NCBI GenBank assembly: GCA_014237465.1
Contig: JABZFM010000018.1
Coordinates: forward strand, 1 to 64,000
DNA length: 64,000 nucleotides
Source of the DNA: Desulfobacteraceae bacterium
Lineage (GTDB): Bacteria; Desulfobacterota; Desulfobacteria; Desulfobacterales; Desulfosalsimonadaceae
Direction: 5' to 3'
Shown: one piece after another, positions 8,538 through 17,251 of the stretch
Layout: every line of letters begins with the position of its first letter
Position numbering within the stretch: position 1 is the stretch's first letter
The notes under the pieces: model-generated
What the model saw: only the letters and a program-made list of their open reading frames with translations
Database searches by the model: none
What the model was told of the DNA's origin: nothing
Made by a program: the position numbers and the translations under genes

Positions 8538-9611
8538 TTAATTTTCAAATAACGGTAATGCGGAGCAGGCTCCGCATCTGACACATCCGGCTTTACTTTT
8601 TTGGGATGAAAGATCGTATTTCTCCAAAATTCGTGACACTTTTTCGTATATTTTTATCATTTCCTGTGCTTCAGGAGGTTTTCTGTCTTCAAGCATCGAT
8701 CCGGGAATTGGCCTTAATGGTACAATAAAGGGAAAGACACCTATATCGGAAAGATATTCTGCACCATCTATCACGCTGGATTTTAGCTCCCCTATTCCGG
8801 TAATAATGAAACTGCTCACCTGATTTTTCCCGAATATTTCCACTGCTTTTTTCCAGGTCTTTGTATATTTTTTAATGCCTAATCGGTGCTTTGCCGGCGC
8901 AATTTGGGATAAAATTTTCTCATCAAAAGATTCAAAATGAATGCCGACGGTATCTACACCCGCCTCTTTTAGCATCCACATTTGGTCCTCATCCCCGGGT
9001 GGCATAAACTGTACATGTATGGGAAGCTGAGTATCAGCTTTTATTTGTTTTGTGCAGTCTGCAATATATTTCAATGTATTTTCCGATTGGTTAAAAGTCC
9101 CGACTGTCAGTAACACATGCTTAATATAGCCCTTTTCAAAAGCGACGCGTGACACTTCAGCAAGTTGATCCGGTGTTTTCAATTTTATTGTTTTATTCGA
9201 TTTTAGAGAAAGTTCGATCCCGCAAAACCTGCATCTGTCTTTTGAATTCCAGTATATACATTTTTGAAATATGGTTGAGGCCAGGCAATCACTGCCATGA
9301 AGTAGCGCGATTTTTGAATAAGGTATACCATCGTCTGTTTTTAAATCATAAAAAGAGGGTCTCACGCGTTTATCTATCATCATGAGGTTTTTTTGATGCT
9401 TCCTGAGAATGTAGCGGCCTTCTAATGTAGCAATTGAGTATGGTGAGCTATCTACATATTTGCCTGACATCGGAATATTTACATAGGTATTATCGATAAT
9501 AAATGTTCCTCCGTCTGCGGGGCCGGCACCGCCTTTTCTGTCATTTTTGATATTATCAGCTGTCTTTAATCCAAAACTTTGCAGTTCAACGATGGTTTCT
9601 TTATACATCAT
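8538..9611 (-). CDS. Radical SAM protein, MSMEG_0568-like, CX8CX2C
   Basis: The 357-residue protein has cysteines at 118, 127 and 130 spaced CX8CX2C instead of the canonical CX3CX2C, and a C-terminal CVRCGAC (343-349) that may bind a second cluster or metal. Between them is a TIM-barrel-like pattern (HVLLTVGTFN, IPIHVQFMPP-like, VSSFIITGIGE, PFIVPLRPIPGS). This layout fits the radical SAM family of Nit1C clusters (MSMEG_0568/sll0785). A paralogue with the same spacing and tail lies at 28373-29467 on the other strand. The reaction is unknown. Confidence 0.8.
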   Translation of the reverse strand: MMYKETIVELQSFGLKTADNIKNDRKGGAGPADGGTFIIDNTYVNIPMSGKYVDSSPYSIATLEGRYILRKHQKNLMMIDKRVRPSFYDLKTDDGIPYSKIALLHGSDCLASTIFQKCIYWNSKDRCRFCGIELSLKSNKTIKLKTPDQLAEVSRVAFEKGYIKHVLLTVGTFNQSENTLKYIADCTKQIKADTQLPIHVQFMPPGDEDQMWMLKEAGVDTVGIHFESFDEKILSQIAPAKHRLGIKKYTKTWKKAVEIFGKNQVSSFIITGIGELKSSVIDGAEYLSDIGVFPFIVPLRPIPGSMLEDRKPPEAQEMIKIYEKVSRILEKYDLSSQKSKAGCVRCGACSALPLFEN

Positions 9612-9633
9612 TTATCCTTCATTAAAATTCACT

Positions 9634-10353
9634 TCAATTTTCGCTGCAAGGTGTTGTCACTTCAAAATATCGATTTACAGGGAGCCCCGCCATCAGAACT
9701 GAACCAGGGCAGGGTACAACAAATTTTTTATTAAAATTTCTCCCTATGATATTAAAAAATTCAAGACATGCCGAACAAATATGCTTTGTTTTATCAATGG
9801 AGTAAGGAACAACCTGACTGTTTTCAGTAATAAAAAATTGAGGGTCTATAAAATTAGCATGATTTGCTTCATGAGTGACAAATAATTCTTCAAATTTGAC
9901 TCCACGTACACCAATTTTTCTTAACCATTGTTCACTAAATAAGATATTCTCTTTGCTGAAATTATCCCATTCATAAGGTTTTTTTTGCAAATATGTTTGG
10001 GATTTTTTCATTAAAAGCCTGTCCTTTTGTTTTGGTAAAACAGAAGGGCGAAAGGTGGAAGACTGAATAATGGTTTCAGGAGTCAAATCGTAAGGCTTTA
10101 AATCAACAGAACTGACAATCAAGTACTTGCCTTTAAAAGGCGATAAAAAGTACCAGGATAACTGCCGTCGGCACAATTTGAATTTTTGCCAGACCTCCGG
10201 TGTTATATATTCAATTTCAGCATGCCTTGATAAGGCTGAGCAAACACCTCTTTTTGATCTGCTGATAGTTACATTGTTGTAAACTAATTTTTTTTCAAGT
10301 TTATCAAATTGCTCAGGATCTAACCAATATGTGTATTTTTGATAATCCTTCAT
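9634..10353 (-). CDS. Conserved-looking protein of unknown function
   Basis: I do not recognise the family. About 239 residues, basic and aromatic-rich, with CSACLEFF around two thirds along and VVPCPGSV near the end, so a metal or cluster site built from these cysteines is possible. No signal peptide or membrane segment is seen. I chose the ATG at 10353, just after the stop of the upstream OYE gene; a frame extending to 10434 would overlap that gene by 67 bp. It sits between the OYE-like and radical SAM genes with spacing under 25 bp, so it is part of the same operon and perhaps acts with the radical SAM protein. Confidence 0.6.
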   Translation of the reverse strand: MKDYQKYTYWLDPEQFDKLEKKLVYNNVTISRSKRGVCSALSRHAEIEYITPEVWQKFKLCRRQLSWYFLSPFKGKYLIVSSVDLKPYDLTPETIIQSSTFRPSVLPKQKDRLLMKKSQTYLQKKPYEWDNFSKENILFSEQWLRKIGVRGVKFEELFVTHEANHANFIDPQFFITENSQVVPYSIDKTKHICSACLEFFNIIGRNFNKKFVVPCPGSVLMAGLPVNRYFEVTTPCSEN

Positions 10354-10367
10354 AATTGACCGTATTA

Positions 10368-12362
10368 TTAAATTTCCCGCGCCAGTTTGTTTGCAGCATC
10401 CATGGCGTCGTATATTTCTCCGGTTTTTTTGCAATCACCTATCTTGTGGACTTCAGGAACTTTATCCTTAAGTATTTCGTATAACTGATTGTTGCTTTTT
10501 CTACCCATGGAAATAATCAAATTATCATAAGGAATATTAATCGTTTCGTCATTGTCACCATTTTGAACAATAACATCCTTTGCCGTTACTTCTAAAAGTT
10601 TAGTATTTATCATTACCTTCGGGTTCTCCGGTGCAGACATCGGGATATCGCCATCTGCTCTTGCGACATTCGCTTCAGGCATTAATCGTTTTACGACCCA
10701 CCAGCGTCTTAACATGCCAAGGGTTGATGCAATTTCTGTTGCTTTTCCAAAAATGACTACCTCATGCCCTTTTTCCGCCAGTTCAATGGCAAGTTCAGCG
10801 CCGTATCCGAGGCCCTGGATAACTACGCGTTTTCCGATGGTATAAATATTTTTAAGGGCATCTATATGGGTCATCACATGAAGTTTGTCTTGCGCCGGGC
10901 CGGTTATACTCATCTCAGATCCGGTTGCCAGAACCACAGCATCAGGATTCATCTGAAAAATTTCTTCTTCGGTAATATTTTTGCACATACTCACATCAAT
11001 TTTCAACTTCTGCATTTGAACCGTCAGGTAGTCCACAATGTTTCTAAATTCGTAATTAAGGGATGTATTGGCAAGAATGTCCACATTGCCTCCCAGCTTC
11101 CCTGATTTCTCAACTATCGTCACATCATGGTTTCTAAGAGTAGCAATTCTGGCAAATTCCATTCCGGCAACGCCGCCGCCAATGACAAGTATTTTCTTCT
11201 TTTTATCCGCTCCCTTTCCGACTTCGCTAGAGGCGACCATGTTAGGAGGTGTGGGATTTATAGCGCAGGATTCTTCACATCCGCCAAACCCGTATAAATC
11301 ACCGATACATTTCCTGACATCTTCGGGCCGTCCTTCAAAATATTTTTTTGGTGTTTCAGGATCTGCAAGGAGTTGCCTTCCCAAACAAATGATATCTGCT
11401 TTTCCTTCTTCAAGAAATTTTTCAGCCATCTCCAGGTCAAGAATTCGTCCGACACCGATAACCGGAACTTTTGCGACTTTTTTGACCGCTTCGGGAATAT
11501 ACATGAAATGTCCCCGTGGAACGTATAGTGGTGGAATATTATTGGGATTATGAAGCTGCGTTCCCATTGTAACATCAAAACAGTCAACGCCGGCTTCTTC
11601 AAACGCGGGAATGGTATACTTAAGAGAATCTTCAATAGTAACACCATCAGGACCAAAAAGTTCATCCACGCTTATTCTGACAAAAAGAGGAAAATCAGGG
11701 CCAACTGCTTTTCTCATTGCCTGAATGGTTTCAACAGGAAAACGAAGCCTGTTTTCCCAGTTCCCACCATATTGATCTGTACGTTTATTTGTCAGGGGGG
11801 ACATAAATCCCCCCCAAAGTGAGACATAACCATGGGCAGTGTGCAGTTCAACGCAGTCAAACCCAGCTTCTTTTACCCTTGCCGCGCATTGAGCCATTTC
11901 ATCAATAATTCCAACAATTTCATCAAGTGTAAGCGCTTCAGTAGGTATATCCAAATCAAGCAGCAAGTCCATAACACTTCTTTTGGCAAAAGGGCTTTCC
12001 GAAGAGCCTTTTAGTCCACCACTTCCCACCTGGGCACCAATTTTCATATCATATTTGTGAATTTCCCTGGTGAGTTTTTTATAACCCTCTATGTAACTGT
12101 CATTATGAAACGTAAGCGGATGCGGAAATCCATTAACAGAATCAAGGCCATGATTTTCTTCAAAAACTTCTTTTAAAGGATTTATAGTCCCGGTAATAGC
12201 CAACCCGACCTGCCCCTTGGCACGTTGCACAAACCATTCTATAGTATCTTCAGTCACCTCCCAATCTTCGCCATTTGGATTTCCTAACATCGGTCCAAAA
12301 CTGATTCGGTTTGGTACTTCCATGCCATTTATTGTGATTGGTTCCAGTATTTTTCTTCCCAT
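10368..12362 (-). CDS. Old-yellow-enzyme/2,4-dienoyl-CoA reductase-like flavoprotein
   Basis: At 664 residues it has the two-part plan of 2,4-dienoyl-CoA reductase and trimethylamine dehydrogenase. First comes an FMN TIM barrel with ELHTAHGYVSLWGGFMSP and NKRTDQYGG, then a pyridine-nucleotide/FAD domain starting ILVIGGGVAGMEFA. The Fe-S motif between them is unusual: cysteines only at 352, 362 and 366 (CIGD then GCEESC), whereas the family pattern is CxxCNxxC followed by a fourth Cys. The start has GGAGG upstream. It probably reduces or oxidises an enoyl-type bond; the altered cluster site makes electron flow uncertain. Confidence 0.85.
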   Translation of the reverse strand: MGRKILEPITINGMEVPNRISFGPMLGNPNGEDWEVTEDTIEWFVQRAKGQVGLAITGTINPLKEVFEENHGLDSVNGFPHPLTFHNDSYIEGYKKLTREIHKYDMKIGAQVGSGGLKGSSESPFAKRSVMDLLLDLDIPTEALTLDEIVGIIDEMAQCAARVKEAGFDCVELHTAHGYVSLWGGFMSPLTNKRTDQYGGNWENRLRFPVETIQAMRKAVGPDFPLFVRISVDELFGPDGVTIEDSLKYTIPAFEEAGVDCFDVTMGTQLHNPNNIPPLYVPRGHFMYIPEAVKKVAKVPVIGVGRILDLEMAEKFLEEGKADIICLGRQLLADPETPKKYFEGRPEDVRKCIGDLYGFGGCEESCAINPTPPNMVASSEVGKGADKKKKILVIGGGVAGMEFARIATLRNHDVTIVEKSGKLGGNVDILANTSLNYEFRNIVDYLTVQMQKLKIDVSMCKNITEEEIFQMNPDAVVLATGSEMSITGPAQDKLHVMTHIDALKNIYTIGKRVVIQGLGYGAELAIELAEKGHEVVIFGKATEIASTLGMLRRWWVVKRLMPEANVARADGDIPMSAPENPKVMINTKLLEVTAKDVIVQNGDNDETINIPYDNLIISMGRKSNNQLYEILKDKVPEVHKIGDCKKTGEIYDAMDAANKLAREI

Positions 12363-12397
12363 TTTTCCCTCCGTTATGTTTTAATATTACTCATAAC

Positions 12398-13375
12398 TTA
12401 ATTTTTCAGGCAGGGTCGCCTTAAAATCGAGTCTTTTCCCCAATTAAATAATGTCTCTGTTTGCTCACCTGTTTTGAGAATTATTTTATGTGTATTATTC
12501 ACCTTGCCGATAGTGTTTGCAGAGAGTCCTGAATTTTTAAATTCACGAATAACAACATCCTCATTTTCCTTAGAAACGCCGAATATAAAACCAAAGCTAA
12601 AAAATGAGCGGTACCAGTTTATGGGAGAAATATTTTCAGGCACGATGATTTTATCAATATCTATTACAGCGCCTTTATCTGATGTTTCCAGGAGAATAGC
12701 TGTGGTTCCAATGAGTCCTGCATTTGAAATATCTTTACCGGCTGTCAGTAATCCCTGGTCTGAAATCCGGTGAAGCATTTCGTAATTTCGTCTCACCTCT
12801 TTTGGGTCTCTTCCAAATGTTGAATTCCATGCCAGAGGGTAATTATCCGGGGTTACGCCTTTAGTATCAAAAACCATCAGTAAACAGTCAGAATCTTTGA
12901 GAGTCGTACTCAATATTGGTTTCTTTGAAGTGCCGACGGCTGTGACGGTAATTGAATTAGGAGACCCGATGGGCATTAGATGGCCGCCATGAATCTTAAT
13001 CCCGAATATTTCTGCAGCATCCTTCATTCCCACAAGAATTTCTGCCAGGTCCTCATTTGTTTTTGCACCGATTGAATTCATGATGACGCTTGGGGTAGCG
13101 CCCATGGCGTAAAGATCATTTACGGTAGCAACGACGGCGCTTCTTCCGGCAAACCTCGGCATTTTTTTGCAAATCATCGGTAAAATGGCATCACAGGCAG
13201 TTACGATAAACCGGTCTCCTTCACTAAAAAATACACCATCATCATGCAGCATTTGAGTGTCTGCCTGATCCCCCAGAATGTCTTTTACTACCGAGATTTC
13301 ACGTTTCAGCTTTATCCCTTGAAATTCACGAATTGTTTCTGAAATTTTATCGAGTGTTATGTCTGGTGATGCCAT
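12398..13375 (-). CDS. AIR-synthase-like (PurM/SelD fold) protein, sll0787-like
   Basis: The 325-residue protein has the PurM-superfamily pattern: the Asp/Gly-rich ATP segment LHDDGVFFSEGDRFIVTACD, a Lys-rich start, VATVNDLYAMGATPSVIMNS, and GIKIHGGHLMPIGSPNSITVT. It is not a purine-pathway gene by context. In Nit1C clusters an AIR-synthase-like protein accompanies the GNAT and the radical SAM protein, as here. It overlaps the 3' end of the upstream BPL_N gene by 19 bp. It probably phosphorylates or activates an amide or carboxylate with ATP; the substrate is unknown. Confidence 0.8.
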   Translation of the reverse strand: MASPDITLDKISETIREFQGIKLKREISVVKDILGDQADTQMLHDDGVFFSEGDRFIVTACDAILPMICKKMPRFAGRSAVVATVNDLYAMGATPSVIMNSIGAKTNEDLAEILVGMKDAAEIFGIKIHGGHLMPIGSPNSITVTAVGTSKKPILSTTLKDSDCLLMVFDTKGVTPDNYPLAWNSTFGRDPKEVRRNYEMLHRISDQGLLTAGKDISNAGLIGTTAILLETSDKGAVIDIDKIIVPENISPINWYRSFFSFGFIFGVSKENEDVVIREFKNSGLSANTIGKVNNTHKIILKTGEQTETLFNWGKDSILRRPCLKN

Positions 13376-14751
13376 ACCGTCTTCCTTGATAGTGCTATTT
13401 TTTTCTGAATGTCTGTTAAATTGCTTTGTTTGTTTTTAAAGTAAAAATTATAAAAACAAATTGACAATTTACGAAGGTTATAAAAAAGCATTGCTGCCAG
13501 ATCGTCCGAAGGTTCTTTGTTATTCACTTTGTTTTTGAGTTCCCGAATCTGTTTGGTTGCAAATTCGGCATGAACGATTGATTTTTCCAGGTCTTTTATG
13601 TTGTATAGATTATCTTTTGCAGACCTTAATTTTTTCTCTAAATCGTTTAATCTGTCCCAAATGGTTTTAACATATACGCCGATTTTTTCGGGTTCGTAAT
13701 ATTTTCTTCCGATTTTCCAGTCAACAGGGGTACGTTCAAGCGAAAATGAGACGATTCGGATATTTGATATTTCCCTTTTTAATGACTTTAACAGACCGGA
13801 ATTGAAATGATCTGCTTTCTCACTATGGCAATTTGAAACTTTTGGTTTGTCCGGAATATGCTGAAAAATCAATTCGGCAATCATTTTGTTCGCATCAGGA
13901 TAATCCGGGTGTTCAAGATGAGGACCGCTTAGTACAATGGTGCCTTTGTCATATTTTTTCATCAGGATGGCTGTCTTCCCGAGGAGTACTTCTTCTGCAA
14001 CAGCAGGAGTTGAAAGATAATCGGTGCTATTGGTAAATGCATTGTATTTCGCAACTGAGTATGTACTTTCATCCACTTCCATTGGAGGCCCGCCGAAAAG
14101 TGGCGCTGATATTGATCTGAAATTTTTATTCCCGTTTTTTGAATTCAGTTTTAAAAGGACTTCGCCTCTCACCGGGTGAAATACCCAGGCACATCCATAG
14201 GGAGAGGAATATTTTTTCGAAGGTTTCACCGGTACGGGAAGTTCATCTACAATGTTTGCAATACGGGCGGGGACAAGATCAAGCAGGCCCAAATCTGAAG
14301 AAGTTGATTTCAACATCATGCAGGCACCAGCACATGCACCGAAATAAAGACCTCCCCGATTCAGTAAATCAATGATTTCCTTTTTGCCTTTTATACCAAG
14401 GCCATTTGCGATGGCAAAAGTTTCTCCGCCTGAAACCAGCAGGGAATCAATATTTTTTAATTTTCCTGAGGAAACGTCGTTTTCATCTAAAAATGTTACA
14501 TTTGAAAATTCCATCCTGTCCAGAATCTCGACAAACCATAGCCAGGAATGTGAAACGCCTGATCCTGCATAAACTGCGATTTCAGGCGTTCTTAGAGGTA
14601 TTGATGATTTATCCGGGGAGACATCGAAAGAAGGGATATTTCTAAACAGGTTCGCAGAATCGACAGAAACGGGTATTTGATTGACGAGCAACGTGTTTAT
14701 TTCTGTAATTTCTTTACATGAAGTGTTGATTTTACTTTTTGCTGTCTTCAT
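13357..14751 (-). CDS. BPL_N-domain (class I amidotransferase-like) protein
   Basis: Residues about 55-300 form a class I glutamine-amidotransferase-like fold. They include IAVYAGSGVSHSW, LLVSGGETFAIANGLG, and a nucleophile elbow GGLYFGACAGACMML with Cys140. This is the biotin-protein-ligase N-terminal (BPL_N) type. Residues 330-464 are charged and helical, rich in Lys and Glu, without a known domain. Biotin ligase activity itself is not indicated. It precedes and overlaps the AIR-synthase-like gene, and an amidotransferase/ATP-dependent ligase pairing is plausible. Confidence 0.7.
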   Translation of the reverse strand: MKTAKSKINTSCKEITEINTLLVNQIPVSVDSANLFRNIPSFDVSPDKSSIPLRTPEIAVYAGSGVSHSWLWFVEILDRMEFSNVTFLDENDVSSGKLKNIDSLLVSGGETFAIANGLGIKGKKEIIDLLNRGGLYFGACAGACMMLKSTSSDLGLLDLVPARIANIVDELPVPVKPSKKYSSPYGCAWVFHPVRGEVLLKLNSKNGNKNFRSISAPLFGGPPMEVDESTYSVAKYNAFTNSTDYLSTPAVAEEVLLGKTAILMKKYDKGTIVLSGPHLEHPDYPDANKMIAELIFQHIPDKPKVSNCHSEKADHFNSGLLKSLKREISNIRIVSFSLERTPVDWKIGRKYYEPEKIGVYVKTIWDRLNDLEKKLRSAKDNLYNIKDLEKSIVHAEFATKQIRELKNKVNNKEPSDDLAAMLFYNLRKLSICFYNFYFKNKQSNLTDIQKKIALSRKTVWHHQT

Positions 14752-14799
14752 GATATTCTCATGTTTGATATATTTTTCGAGCCCTTAAAACAATATCAA

Positions 14800-15585
14800 T
14801 CAGGTCGCTTTTTCTTCACTCTGAGCTTCCAGTCCCATTGCAAGTGCTACAATTTCGGTTATATCTGACACTTTAACATGAGACTTAATAGCATTTACAC
14901 CGATTTGAAGTCCCTGATAGCAAAACGGACATGTTGAAACAAGTCTTGACGCGCCTGTTTTCTCAGCATCTTTTACACGTTTCTGTGCCATTAAATTCTG
15001 AATATCTCCAAAACCGGCCTTTAGTCCCCCTCCTGCGCCGCAGCATCTGCTGTTCTCCTTTATTCGATCCATTTCAACAAATTCAAGTCCCGGAATTTTA
15101 CGAAGAACATTTCTTGGCGCATCATAAGACCCGATATGTCTTCCCGAATGACACGGATCATGAAATGTAACTTTAAGAGGAACCTCATGTTTTAAACTTA
15201 TTTTGCCGTTTTCAATCAATTCTTCAAGATACTCAACCGTATGCATTACTCTGAAATTAAATTTTCCGACTTTTTCATAATCCGCTTTTAACGTTCTGTA
15301 GCATCCGGCACAGGATGTGATTAATGTATCAATGCCCAGAGCGTTAAAAGTTTTTAAATTACTTGTCGCCAGTCTTTCAAATTCATCATATTGACCGATT
15401 CTCAGCAAAACACTTCCGCAGCATTTTTCATTTTTCCCAAGTATACCGGTTCTTATTCCCGCCTCATTCAAAATATTGATTGTGTTAATCCCAACTTCCT
15501 TTACATTAATATCAAATGAAGCGGTACACCCGACAAAATAAAACACGTCAATATCGCTATTTTTATTTGTTCCGTTATTACCCAA
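14800..15585 (-). CDS. CCG-domain Fe-S protein, HdrB/GlcF-like
   Basis: The 261 residues contain two CCG-type cysteine sets (CCGSVLLRIG with CAGCYR; SRCCGAGGG with CPFCYQG), as in HdrB and the C-terminal half of HdrD/DsrK. These domains carry noncubane [4Fe-4S] clusters that handle disulfide or quinone chemistry. The start is a TTG with GAAGGAG 7 nt upstream. It follows a HdrC-like and a NarI-like gene, giving a split HdrDE/DsrMK-like unit: membrane cytochrome b, ferredoxin subunit, CCG subunit. The likely role is electron transfer between the quinone pool and the cluster's oxidoreductases. Confidence 0.85.
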   Translation of the reverse strand: MGNNGTNKNSDIDVFYFVGCTASFDINVKEVGINTINILNEAGIRTGILGKNEKCCGSVLLRIGQYDEFERLATSNLKTFNALGIDTLITSCAGCYRTLKADYEKVGKFNFRVMHTVEYLEELIENGKISLKHEVPLKVTFHDPCHSGRHIGSYDAPRNVLRKIPGLEFVEMDRIKENSRCCGAGGGLKAGFGDIQNLMAQKRVKDAEKTGASRLVSTCPFCYQGLQIGVNAIKSHVKVSDITEIVALAMGLEAQSEEKAT

Positions 15586-15611
15586 AACAAACTCCTTCGC
15601 CTACTTAAATG

Positions 15612-16169
15612 CTATACCACCGGTTTTATAATCTGAGGTAAAACCTTGATGCGTTTGTCTTTTTTTGCTATTTTAACCCACCTGTCCCGTTGACTTCTTG
15701 GTCTCTGCCATGGATTGTCATAATTTTTCGAACTGGTTACCAGGCCTTTATGATTCTCAAGTGGCCCTATCCCTGACTTAACCAGCATTTTTCTTAAGGC
15801 TTCGTAAAGTTCAACTGTGTCTATTCGGGAGGGACAAACAAAATGACATTGTCTGCACGTACTGCATTCATAGAGATTTGAAGCAATCTCATTTATTTCT
15901 TCCATGGAAATTTCTTTGGGGAGAAGATATTTTCCCAAAAAAGTACCAGGTTTTATAAATTTTTTAAAAATACTGTGCTGAGATCTAATGACACGCCCCA
16001 TACTAAGTATTTTTGCCATCGGAGTAATTGCTTCCTTATTATCAAACTCATATACCGGGCACCATTTTAAACATTGACCGCACCTTGTACACGAATCAAG
16101 TTCCATGAGCTGATTCCAGCTTAAACCGCTGAAATCAAGATTAGGGACTTTTTTATTTTTCTGCTCCAT
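15612..16169 (-). CDS. 4Fe-4S dicluster protein, HdrC-like
   Basis: The 185 residues hold two motifs, CTRCGQCLKWCP near the N-terminus and CSTCRQCHFVCP near the middle, as in HdrC and the N-terminal part of HdrD/DsrK. I chose the ATG at 16169, preceded by GGAG at 7 nt; the ATG at 16193 has no clear ribosome site. It sits between the membrane cytochrome gene and the CCG-domain gene, so it bridges the two in a membrane-bound complex. Confidence 0.85.
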   Translation of the reverse strand: MEQKNKKVPNLDFSGLSWNQLMELDSCTRCGQCLKWCPVYEFDNKEAITPMAKILSMGRVIRSQHSIFKKFIKPGTFLGKYLLPKEISMEEINEIASNLYECSTCRQCHFVCPSRIDTVELYEALRKMLVKSGIGPLENHKGLVTSSKNYDNPWQRPRSQRDRWVKIAKKDKRIKVLPQIIKPVV

Positions 16170-16208
16170 ATTATATCTCCGCAATAAATCCATACTATTT
16201 AAACTCGA

Positions 16209-16964
16209 TCAAATCTTCGTATATCGACTGCCCGATGATACAAACGCTACATTTAAAGGAGCCGTAAACATATGTTTAAGCTTGCTGAAGGGGATGTAAG
16301 CGATAAGCGCCATGGATAAAATGCCGTGAAAATAAAATGCCAGTGTCACCATTATTTCTCCGGGATGTACCCATTTAATCAAAGGAAACAGCAAGTAGGC
16401 AACAAATGAATAACCGGCATCAATTGATTCCGGTCTTGCTAAAAGTCTGACCATTTCACATCCATAACCTGTAACCGTTACGGCAAAAAGCAACCATATC
16501 ACTACTGCATCATCACTTATCGTATGTAATTCATCAGGCTTTAAAATATATCTTCTGACAAGCGCTATAATAATGCCGCCCAATAATATCAGCCCGCCGA
16601 TATCACCCCAGATAGCGAATAAAATTGCCCCGAAACCATCTTTAAAAAAATGGACAACACTTCCGGAAGGTGAAAATCCCCAGGTTAAAATGGAGTGGAA
16701 TGCCGTCAGGATAAAAAGACTTGAAAATCCGTAAAATATCATCAGGTGCATCACCCAGGGGAGCACCCCGTATTCTTTGATCTGTTGTTGTTTTATTACA
16801 GTGTTCAGGAAAATTTTAAACCAGTTGGAAATATCTATATCTTTGTTCAAAGACGGTTCTTTCCCTATCCGCCACAAATGAATCAATTCTGCAATTCCTA
16901 TTAGGAAAACGCAAATAGTTAAAAATGCCAGTAGATAAAAAAATAAACCCGCTTGATAATGCAT
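16209..16964 (-). CDS. NarI/HdrE-like membrane cytochrome b subunit
   Basis: About 251 residues with five or six hydrophobic segments: residues ~5-25, 70-95, 110-130, 140-160, 185-205 and 210-235. Histidines lie in the membrane helices (HLMIFYG, FHSIL, FYFHGILSM), fitting haem b ligation in the respiratory nitrate reductase gamma/HdrE family. It is first gene of the second transcription unit, 287 bp behind the AOR-like gene. Its role is to exchange electrons between quinones and the HdrC/HdrB-like pair that follows. Confidence 0.8.
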   Translation of the reverse strand: MHYQAGLFFYLLAFLTICVFLIGIAELIHLWRIGKEPSLNKDIDISNWFKIFLNTVIKQQQIKEYGVLPWVMHLMIFYGFSSLFILTAFHSILTWGFSPSGSVVHFFKDGFGAILFAIWGDIGGLILLGGIIIALVRRYILKPDELHTISDDAVVIWLLFAVTVTGYGCEMVRLLARPESIDAGYSFVAYLLFPLIKWVHPGEIMVTLAFYFHGILSMALIAYIPFSKLKHMFTAPLNVAFVSSGSRYTKI

Positions 16965-17251
16965 GATAAAACCTCTGTCGCTTTTTCATAAAACACATAA
17001 TTCGTTGTCGGGTTTCGCATGTAGATTGTAACTTTAGGTAAAAAAATACAAAGCGATGATATTTAATTTTTTATTAAATACTACGGTGCTCAACCCAGTC
17101 TACGATAAAGAGTCTCGTAAATTGTAGGCTGGTGTTGATCCCTGGCAGACGTTGGGTCCGCTATGCCTCTCAAACCGGGATGCTATATCCATTAAGCAAT
17201 ATCCTGCCCGGCGAAACACAACGCTTTATGCCCGCTCGACCCAACCTACTC
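16965..17251. repeat. Decayed dispersed repeat between the two operons
   Basis: This 287-bp gap holds diverged pieces of the GTAGGTTGGGTTGAG/CGAAACCCAAC type of dispersed repeat: CGACCCAACCTACT near 17236-17250 and GTAGGCTGG near 17124. A better preserved pair is at 57697-57776. The repeat probably interrupts a once continuous operon or carries the promoter of the downstream half. No gene is seen. Confidence 0.45.

Noticed and set aside
11068-11553. 161-codon frame opposite the OYE gene
   Set aside because: It is antisense to strongly conserved flavoprotein motifs and has no ribosome site or family resemblance.
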